Below, piece by piece: positions 6,427 to 11,752 of a stretch of DNA of 11,752 nt. The notes beneath the pieces were generated by a model that saw nothing but the letters and a program-made list of their open reading frames with translations, made no database searches and was not told the origin of the DNA. Source of the stretch: Gemmatimonadota bacterium (lineage in GTDB: Bacteria > Latescibacterota > UBA2968 > UBA8231); NCBI GenBank assembly GCA_002712305.1, contig PATE01000101.1:7385-19136 (forward strand). Reading direction: 5' to 3'. The first letter of the stretch is position 1, and each line of letters begins with the position of its first letter. A program made the translations under genes and the position numbers.

Positions 6427-7841
6427 CCGGCTCTGCCTGGCACGTGGCGCCCGACAACCCGCGGTGGATCGCGCTGGGGGGGGTCGTTTGCGCCCTCGTG
6501 GTTCTGGCACCGGCGGTGCTGTCGCCTCTCCACGTGTTCATCGTCGTGGGTGCGCTGGTCGCGGTCGGCTCCGTCTTGTTCTCGCCGCCGCGCGCCGTGA
6601 TGGCCATGGTTGTGGTGGCGACCGCCGTGCCCGTGCACATCGTCGATGCGACGCGGATCCCCCTCGGACTGCGTCCGTGGGAGGTACTGATGGTGCTGGC
6701 CGCGGGATTCGCCCTCATCGATCTGTTCTTCCGCCGTGACCTGCGAATCGTGCGAACCGGTGTGGACGTTCATGTCCTGGCCTTTCTCGGCATCACCTTG
6801 CTGAGTGCTTTTGTGGGCAGCCTGCACGGGAATGCGAGTGACGTGATCCTGCGCAACATGCGATACCCCTTGTACTACGCCGCATTTTTTCTGGTCACGC
6901 AGAGCGTCGACGCACGCAGCGTGACCGAGCGGTTCAGCCTGCTGTTCATCGTCGTCGGCGCCTGCGTGAGTGCCGAATATGTGCTGGAGTTCCTCGGTGC
7001 CATCGACCTGTCGACAGGGAATCGTTTCGTCCGTGTCGCTCGACGTCAGGGCATCGTTCTGCCCCTGAGTCTGCTGATGATCGTCAATCATCTGATCCAC
7101 GATCGTGATCGCTGGCGAGGGTGGCTGCCGGCCATGTTTCTGTTCACGGGTGTGGGCTTTGCCCTTACCCTGGGCCGTGGCATGTGGGTGGCGTTTGTGG
7201 TGGGGCTGTTGGTCAGCATCTGGCTGTGGCAGTCCGGTCAGCCCGTAGGACGTCGACGCTGGTGGAAAGGAATCGTCCTGGCCGTTGGGCTCGTGGGGAC
7301 CCTCGGCGTGACGATGATGGTCTTTCAGCGTGTGACGGGCGCCGCCATTTCGGCGCACGCCCTCGAACGGTCTCGGACCTTCCTTGATTACACACGCGAT
7401 GTTCAGGTGTTGTCGCGTCTGCTCAACTACGCGACGGCCCTGCAGCAAATCGCCCGGCATCCGCTTCTCGGTTCAGGGCAGGGGACGGAGCTGACCTCTT
7501 ATTCGTTCAATCCCGAGTCCGATCGATATGAAACGTGGCGATCATGGACACTCGACAGTCTCTATCTGACGCTGTGGCTGAAGATGGGGCTCGCCGGGCT
7601 GATGCTGTTCGTGTGGCTGTGTGTGCGCGTGGGGAGGCACTGTCTGCAGAGCTTTCATGGAACACGAGCACCTCCCGAACGTGCCTTTGCCGCGGCGGCT
7701 CTGTCGACACTGGTGGCGATGATGGTGCTGGGCATCAGCGATGGTTCCATGGTGAATGGACGTTTCGCTGTGGTGATGGTCACATTGATGGGCCTCGTAA
7801 TGGTGTCGAACAGTCAAAACACCTCAGAGGATGCAGAGTGA
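6423..7841 (+). CDS. O-antigen ligase family (Wzy_C) membrane protein
   Basis: This 472-residue polytopic inner-membrane protein has about 12 hydrophobic segments, including near residues 16-34, 36-53, 57-73, 86-103, 117-134, 208-225, 234-250, 252-269, 281-300, 378-402, 420-437 and 446-463. LTLGRGMWVAF (248-258) matches the conserved motif of this superfamily. A large non-hydrophobic loop at about 303-377 follows, containing QIARHPLLGSGQGTE (342-356), the hallmark before the last helices. The family includes WaaL-type O-antigen ligases, Wzy-type polymerases and general oligosaccharyl or teichuronic ligases. Sequence alone does not separate them. The ATG at 6423 overlaps the methyltransferase stop; the same frame is open further upstream to 6339, but that extension is Arg/Pro-rich shadow. 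It very likely acts on the glycan modified by the coupled methyltransferase. Confidence 0.88.
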   Translation: MTGSAWHVAPDNPRWIALGGVVCALVVLAPAVLSPLHVFIVVGALVAVGSVLFSPPRAVMAMVVVATAVPVHIVDATRIPLGLRPWEVLMVLAAGFALIDLFFRRDLRIVRTGVDVHVLAFLGITLLSAFVGSLHGNASDVILRNMRYPLYYAAFFLVTQSVDARSVTERFSLLFIVVGACVSAEYVLEFLGAIDLSTGNRFVRVARRQGIVLPLSLLMIVNHLIHDRDRWRGWLPAMFLFTGVGFALTLGRGMWVAFVVGLLVSIWLWQSGQPVGRRRWWKGIVLAVGLVGTLGVTMMVFQRVTGAAISAHALERSRTFLDYTRDVQVLSRLLNYATALQQIARHPLLGSGQGTELTSYSFNPESDRYETWRSWTLDSLYLTLWLKMGLAGLMLFVWLCVRVGRHCLQSFHGTRAPPERAFAAAALSTLVAMMVLGISDGSMVNGRFAVVMVTLMGLVMVSNSQNTSEDAE

Positions 7842-7870
7842 TCACCCAGATGATGAAAACGCCAGTTGAC

Positions 7871-7884
7871 GGAGAGCCACCTTG
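7871..7884 (+). promoter_or_regulatory. Shine-Dalgarno and TTG start of anmK
   Basis: GGAGAG at 7871-7876 lies five bases before TTG at 7882-7884. This is one of the better ribosome-binding sites in the window, and it decides the start of anmK in favour of TTG rather than the internal GTG or ATG codons around 7927-7938, which would cut into the first nucleotide-binding motif. Confidence 0.65.
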
Positions 7885-9054
7885 CGCACGCTGATCGATA
7901 TCGCCTCCAAACAATCCCGACGAATTGTGGGACTCATGACCGGGACCTCAGCCGATGGCATCGATGCGGTTCTCGTCGACGTCGAGGGATTCGGACCGAC
8001 CACGGAATTCGAGATGCTGGGTCACATCACCCATCCGCTGCCCGATGAGTTGAGGGCGGATCTTTTCATGCTCTTTCAGCCGGATGCCCGGGTCGATGAT
8101 CTATGTCGCGTGAATGTCGCCCTTGGTGCACTCCTTGCAGATGCGGCGATGACCGTGATCGGCGAGGCCGGGGCTGAAGCGAGTTCGGTGGACCTGGTCG
8201 GCAGCCACGGGCAGACAATACGTCATCTGCCGCAGGGGTCACCGCCATCGACTCTACAGATTGGTGAGGCGGCCATGATCGCCCACCACACCGGCATCGC
8301 CACAGTGGCGGACTTTCGACCCGCCGATATGGCGGCCGGTGGCGAAGGGGCACCCCTCGTGCCCATGGTCGACCTGCTGCTGTTCGCCCATCCCGATCGA
8401 GGCCGCCTGATGCTGAACATCGGTGGCATTGCCAATGTGACGGCCCTGCCGGCCGGCGCCGACTCAACGACGGGCATTCTCGCCTTCGATCTGGGGCCCG
8501 GAAATGCCCTGATCGATGCGGCGGTCGGTCATCTGAGTGGCGGTCGCGAGCGCTACGATGCAGGGGGCCGGCGGGCGGCGGGCGGTGAGGCGAGCGAGGA
8601 GTGGGTGGAGCGACTCATGAAGCACGAATTCTTCCGCCGACCACCGCCGAAGTCGACGGGCCGAGAGGAATTTGGCACGGAGTTTCTGGCGCAACTCATG
8701 ATCGATTCCGGTCTGGAAGGGGCTGACCTGTTGGCGACGCTGACCTTGTTCACGGCTCGTTCGATTGGCGCCGGGGTACAGAGATTCGGTGATCCCGAGG
8801 GCCAGTTGGGCGAGGTGTGGGTCAGCGGCGGTGGCGTGCACAACGATCACTTGATGGCCATGCTCGAGGACGAACTGGCGCCACGGCAGGTGAGGTCGCT
8901 GAACGATCTGGGTGTTCCAGCAGATGCGAAGGAGGCTGTGGCGTTCGCCGTGTTGGCGAATGAGACATTGATGGGTCGGGCGGGGAATGTGACGGCCGCT
9001 ACGGGGGCTGGTGTTGGGGCGGTGCTTGGCAAGATTTCGTTGCCTTCGGTGTAG
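7882..9054 (+). CDS. anmK: Anhydro-N-acetylmuramic acid kinase
   Basis: AnmK uses ATP to convert 1,6-anhydro-MurNAc released during murein turnover into MurNAc-6-phosphate, a cytoplasmic step of peptidoglycan recycling. The protein is 390 residues, normal for the family. Visible blocks are GLMTGTSADGIDA (17-29), GSHGQTIRHLP (107-117), LQIGEAAMIAHHTGIATVADFR (125-146), AAGGEGAPLVPMVD (151-164), LNIGGIANVT (178-187) and AFDLGPGNALID (201-212). In the last block, Asp203 aligns with the proposed catalytic base, and the usual Thr is Leu204. PKSTGREEF is at 256-264 and VSGGGVHN at 314-321. The C-terminal AKEAVAFAVLANETL is also typical. It follows the ligase-like gene by 40 bases. Its stop codon lies inside a large inverted repeat, and Gly codons at its 3' end shift towards GGG. 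Confidence 0.96.
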   Translation: MRTLIDIASKQSRRIVGLMTGTSADGIDAVLVDVEGFGPTTEFEMLGHITHPLPDELRADLFMLFQPDARVDDLCRVNVALGALLADAAMTVIGEAGAEASSVDLVGSHGQTIRHLPQGSPPSTLQIGEAAMIAHHTGIATVADFRPADMAAGGEGAPLVPMVDLLLFAHPDRGRLMLNIGGIANVTALPAGADSTTGILAFDLGPGNALIDAAVGHLSGGRERYDAGGRRAAGGEASEEWVERLMKHEFFRRPPPKSTGREEFGTEFLAQLMIDSGLEGADLLATLTLFTARSIGAGVQRFGDPEGQLGEVWVSGGGVHNDHLMAMLEDELAPRQVRSLNDLGVPADAKEAVAFAVLANETLMGRAGNVTAATGAGVGAVLGKISLPSV

Positions 9055-9103
9055 GTTCACTCGTGGTCTCGCCATGGGCGAGACCACGGATTCCTACACC
9101 GAA
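9045..9103 (+). repeat. Nested perfect inverted repeat spanning the anmK stop codon
   Basis: Two perfect inverted repeats are nested. The outer arms TTCGGTGTAGG (9045-9055) and CCTACACCGAA (9093-9103) are 11 bases each and contain the anmK TAG stop. The inner arms CGTGGTCTCGCC (9062-9073) and GGCGAGACCACG (9077-9088) are 12 bases each around a 3-base loop, ATG. The unpaired linkers are 6 and 4 bases. As RNA this would be a very stable 59-base hairpin with one internal loop. No U-tract follows at once (only CGTTTT at 9109-9114), so a classical intrinsic terminator is not clear. Transcript-end protection, a terminator in both directions or a mobile palindromic repeat are all possible. Confidence 0.85.
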
Positions 9104-9134
9104 TGGCTCGTTTTGAAGGGGAGACAGCTTTTGG

Positions 9135-9161
9135 CATGGGCGAGACTCACCGAATGGTCTC
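9135..9161 (+). repeat. Second, shortened copy of the palindrome elements
   Basis: CATGGGCGAGAC at 9135-9146 repeats 9073-9084 exactly. CACCGAATGG at 9148-9157 repeats 9097-9106 exactly. The stretch between them is shorter here (1 base instead of 12). A small hairpin GAGAC/GTCTC (9142-9146 with 9157-9161) can form. This looks like a degenerate or deleted duplicate of the preceding hairpin, as is typical of palindromic intergenic repeats. The rest of the gap up to 9272 shows no gene or clear promoter. Confidence 0.6.
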
Positions 9162-9272
9162 TTTCGGGTACTGAGCGGGGATGGAGTTGATCGGTGGTGT
9201 TCGAGCGATCTGCGGTTTGTCTCGAGCTGATGTTCTGCGGTGGATCGGACCTTACTAACAAGCGAGAGTCAT

Positions 9273-10124
9273 ATGTCTGTTGTGGTTGATACGCATGTTC
9301 ATATCTGGGAGATCTCGGAGAAGTATCCCGTGGGGCCGACGGCGCCGCAGTGGACTTCGACGCCGGATGAGCCGGCCACGGCGGAGCAGTTGATCGAGGA
9401 TATGGATGAGAATGGGGTGGACTGGACGGTGATCGTGCAGACGTCCTGGTCGACGTGGGACAATGGGTATATGGCCGACTCGGCGGCGAAGTATCCGGAT
9501 CGATTGATCGGACACGGGATGCTCGATCCGCAGGATGAGGCGGGCAATGCCGAGGCGGCGCGGTATTGGATGGAGGATCGGGGTCTGGTGGGATTTCGTT
9601 TCCATCCTATGTACTACAAGGACGAGAAGGTGCTCACCACCGAGGGGAATCGGGCCATGTGGGAGGTGCTCGCTGACCACGAGGCGGTGATCCAGTTCCA
9701 CACGAGTGCGCCTTTTGCCGATCAGATCGACGAGATCGCGCAGCGGCATCCGCGGATGAAGTTGCTCATCGATCACATGGGGTATCCCACAGCGGTGGGC
9801 GACAGCAGCACGTGGCAGCCCATTCTCGATCTGGCGCAGCGGCCGAATGTGCATGTGAAGATTTCGGATGTGAAGGGGGCGTCGGAAGAGGACTTTCCTT
9901 TTCGCGATCGGCACGTCTACGTGAAGGCGCTGGTGGATACTTTTGGCGCCGACCGCTGTCTTTGGGGCACTGGTTATCCGGCACATCATCGCGTCAAACA
10001 TGGCTGGCTGTCGCTGGCCGATGAACTGCGATTGGTGCGTGAGGGGTTCGATTTTCTCGGTGACGCGCAGCGCGATCGGATTCTGGGAGGCACGGCGGCC
10101 GAGGTCTGGGGTTTGGCTTCGTAG
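9273..10124 (+). CDS. Amidohydrolase 2 family metal-dependent hydrolase
   Basis: This 283-residue TIM-barrel hydrolase of the amidohydrolase-2 (ACMSD-like) family is probably cytoplasmic. Metal-site candidates are His8 and His10 (DTHVHIWE), His143 (IQFHTS) and His168 (LLIDHMG). GLVGFRFHPMYY at 104-115 is a typical family block. The strand that usually ends in WGSDxP or a similar acidic motif reads WGTGYP (231-236), so the expected catalytic Asp is Gly234. Members catalyse decarboxylation or hydrolysis of lactones and related acids, and this one's substrate is unknown. The ATG at 9273 was chosen over an upstream GTG at 9240 because the protein then begins directly at the conserved first strand, with GAGAG at 9264-9268. 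Gly codon GGG is frequent (8 of 21 by my count) compared with the DSD1 gene. It is flanked by palindromes on both sides and probably forms its own unit. Confidence 0.92.
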   Translation: MSVVVDTHVHIWEISEKYPVGPTAPQWTSTPDEPATAEQLIEDMDENGVDWTVIVQTSWSTWDNGYMADSAAKYPDRLIGHGMLDPQDEAGNAEAARYWMEDRGLVGFRFHPMYYKDEKVLTTEGNRAMWEVLADHEAVIQFHTSAPFADQIDEIAQRHPRMKLLIDHMGYPTAVGDSSTWQPILDLAQRPNVHVKISDVKGASEEDFPFRDRHVYVKALVDTFGADRCLWGTGYPAHHRVKHGWLSLADELRLVREGFDFLGDAQRDRILGGTAAEVWGLAS

Positions 10125-10163
10125 ACGACTCAGAGACGACGACTCGGTTTGGCGACAATTCGG

Positions 10164-10198
10164 TCCCGCCAGCGGCGCGGGATGATGCATCATCACGC
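10164..10198 (+). promoter_or_regulatory. Overlapping palindromes before the M16C protease gene (operator candidate)
   Basis: GATGATGCATCATC at 10181-10194 is a perfect 14-base palindrome. After one G/A mismatch it extends by GCG and CGC on either side, giving 22 bases (10177-10198). It ends 21 bases before the ATG at 10220, a natural place for a dimeric repressor. It overlaps a second hairpin, TCCCGC (10164-10169) with GCGGGA (10177-10182), so two alternative folds are possible. No clear -35/-10 pair is seen. A direct repeat GACGACTC occurs just upstream at 10124-10131 and 10138-10145. Confidence 0.45.
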
Positions 10199-10219
10199 AG
10201 GACGATGAATAGAGACAAC

Positions 10220-11752
10220 ATGAGCGTACAGGATTTCGAACTGCTCGAGACACGCGAGCTCGACGAACTGAACTCGACGGGGCGGATCTATCGACATGCG
10301 ACGGGAGCTCGCGTCGTATCGATTGCCAATCCTCAGGACGAGAACAAGGTATTCGGCATCACCTTCCGAACGCCGCCGACGGATTCGACGGGTCTGCCAC
10401 ACATCCTAGAACACTCGGTCCTGTGTGGCTCGCGCAAGTTTCCCGTGAAGGAACCCTTCGTGGAGCTGCTGAAGGGATCACTGAAAACCTTCCTGAATGC
10501 CTTCACGTATCCGGATAAGACCTGTTATCCGGTGGCCAGTCAGAGCCAGCAGGATTTCTACAATCTCGTCGATGTCTATCTCGACGCGGTTTTTCATCCG
10601 CGATTGACGCCGGAGGTGCTCAAACAGGAGGGCTGGCACTACGAGGTAGACGAAGAGGGCACGCTCAGCTACAAGGGCGTCGTCTTCAATGAGATGAAGG
10701 GGGCCAACTCATCGCCCGAGCGTGTCATGGCCGAACATTGCCAGCAGGTACTGTTTCCGGAGACGACCTATGGTGTCGATTCGGGTGGCCATCCGCAGGC
10801 GATTCCCGATCTCACCTGGGAACAGTTCGAGAGCTTCCATCAGGATTACTATCACCCTTCCAATGCGTGGATCTGGTTCTACGGTGATGATCCCGAAGAC
10901 CGACGGCTGGAGATCCTCGACGAGTATCTGTCCGAGTTCGATACACGGTCGGCCGATTCGAGTGTGGCGCTGCAGTCTCGCTGGTCTGAACCGAAGACGA
11001 TCGAGGAGACCTACTCGGTCAGCGAACAGGATGTCGATGACGACGGTGGCAAGTGCATGGTCGCCGTCAACTGGCTCCTGGGTGAGGCGGCCGACTACGA
11101 GACGCGGTTGGGTCTGCAGATCCTCGACTACATTCTGATCGGCACGTCCGCTTCACCCCTGCGCAAGGCGCTGATCGACTCGGGCCTCGGTGAAGATCTC
11201 ACGGGGGGCGGCATGGAGACGGAGCTGCGGGAGATCTTCTTCTCCGTCGGTCTCAAGGGGGTCGCGCAGGAGGATGAGAAACGTGTAGAGGCGCTCGTGA
11301 TAGAGACACTGGAGAGCCTTGCCCGTGACGGAATCGATCAGGAGACGATTCGCGCCTCCCTCAACACGGTCGAGTTCCGGCTCCGTGAAAATAACACCGG
11401 CTCCTACCCGCGTGGACTAATCCTCATGCTGCGCTCTCTGTCGCGCTGGCTCTACGATGAGGATCCCTTTGTCCCGCTGACGTTCGAAAAGCCACTGGCT
11501 GACGTGAAGGCGCTTGGAGAGAGTGACACTGGGTATTTCGAGGGGTTGATTCGTGATCACCTCCTGGGGAACTCGCATCGGGCGACGGTGTTCCTTCGTC
11601 CCGACGCCGAACACGCGGCGCGCGAAGAAGAGACGGAGCGGCAGCGACTGGCCGGTGTAGTTGCTCACGAGCAGCTTCACCGCCTTGAGCTGGCGCGCGA
11701 TGAAGCTGCTGCGCCGCCGCCTTTTAAGCCGCTGCACGTGCCGCTGCTCCCC
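10220..11752 (+). CDS. Presequence protease-like M16C zinc metallopeptidase (5' part)
   Basis: The frame is open from ATG 10220 to the window end (511 codons) and represents roughly the N-terminal half of a family normally near 970-1000 residues. The inverted zinc motif HILEH is at 61-65 (His61, His65, catalytic Glu64), and the third ligand is Glu158 in VVFNEMKGA. The signature VLCGSRKFPVKEPFVELL (67-84) and the following KTFLNAFTYPDKTCYPVASQ (89-108) are near-identical to the PreP/Cym1 family pattern. Later blocks are QEGWHYEV (136-143), SGGHPQAIPDLT (188-199) and YYHPSNAWIWFYGDD (210-224). These enzymes degrade short unstructured peptides inside a two-half chamber. Organellar members destroy targeting peptides, and bacterial roles are less clear. 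There is no signal peptide. A palindrome lies just upstream. The second half and stop are outside the window. Confidence 0.95.
   Translation, partial: MSVQDFELLETRELDELNSTGRIYRHATGARVVSIANPQDENKVFGITFRTPPTDSTGLPHILEHSVLCGSRKFPVKEPFVELLKGSLKTFLNAFTYPDKTCYPVASQSQQDFYNLVDVYLDAVFHPRLTPEVLKQEGWHYEVDEEGTLSYKGVVFNEMKGANSSPERVMAEHCQQVLFPETTYGVDSGGHPQAIPDLTWEQFESFHQDYYHPSNAWIWFYGDDPEDRRLEILDEYLSEFDTRSADSSVALQSRWSEPKTIEETYSVSEQDVDDDGGKCMVAVNWLLGEAADYETRLGLQILDYILIGTSASPLRKALIDSGLGEDLTGGGMETELREIFFSVGLKGVAQEDEKRVEALVIETLESLARDGIDQETIRASLNTVEFRLRENNTGSYPRGLILMLRSLSRWLYDEDPFVPLTFEKPLADVKALGESDTGYFEGLIRDHLLGNSHRATVFLRPDAEHAAREEETERQRLAGVVAHEQLHRLELARDEAAAPPPFKPLHVPLLP

Noticed and set aside
6387-7460. Antisense open frame (357 codons) opposite the O-antigen ligase gene
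   Set aside because: It is extremely His-, Gln- and Arg-rich, the expected complement of a hydrophobic protein gene.
9045-9114. Classical rho-independent terminator after anmK
   Set aside because: The hairpin is strong, but there is no U-run directly after it. The nearest TTTT is seven bases beyond the outer arm. It is kept as an inverted repeat rather than a firm terminator call.
9055-9272. CRISPR-like array
   Set aside because: There are only two partial, unevenly spaced copies of short elements, with no regular repeat-spacer pattern and no cas genes.

Overview
This 11.75 kb window is GC-rich (roughly 60% by eye) bacterial DNA with every credible gene on the + strand. Several products indicate a Gram-negative (diderm) bacterium: two beta-barrel-like exported proteins, an O-antigen ligase-type membrane protein, and an anhydro-MurNAc kinase for peptidoglycan recycling. 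The mix of a sulfatase, a YjlB-like cupin, SDR, DSD1-type and amidohydrolase-2 enzymes, and an M16C protease resembles environmental lineages such as Latescibacterota or related FCB-type candidate phyla. That placement is an inference from gene content, not from a marker gene.

Region 1 (1-4388) starts with the last codons of an unidentified gene. Its TGA overlaps the ATG of a small exported barrel-like gene that is frameshifted. After a 90-base gap comes a tight run: an SDR oxidoreductase (737-1684), a second, badly broken outer-membrane-type gene (1698-2518), a type I sulfatase with an intact formylglycine motif (2533-3864), and a YjlB-like cupin (about 3870-4388). Spacings of 5 to 14 bases suggest one transcript. 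A catabolic unit for a sulfated compound is plausible but unproven.

Region 2 (4389-9054) begins with a 173-base gap holding an AT-rich promoter candidate. It continues with a DSD1/D-threonine-aldolase-fold PLP enzyme, a SAM methyltransferase and an O-antigen ligase-family protein (the last two overlap by ATGA), then anmK from a TTG start with a good Shine-Dalgarno. The methyltransferase and ligase point to surface polysaccharide. AnmK and possibly the D-amino-acid enzyme point to cell-wall turnover.

Region 3 (9045-11752) opens with a striking nested inverted repeat that includes the anmK stop codon, followed by a partial second copy of its elements. An amidohydrolase-2 protein with an altered active-site motif and G-rich codon use follows. 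A short gap with a 14-base perfect palindrome then leads into the first 511 codons of a presequence-protease-like M16C metallopeptidase, cut by the window end.

I see no CRISPR array, tRNA, rRNA, transposase or phage gene, and nothing that amounts to a wholly new multi-gene system. The most unusual items are the two decayed barrel genes among intact enzymes, the nested palindrome at the end of anmK, and the substituted catalytic motif of the amidohydrolase.
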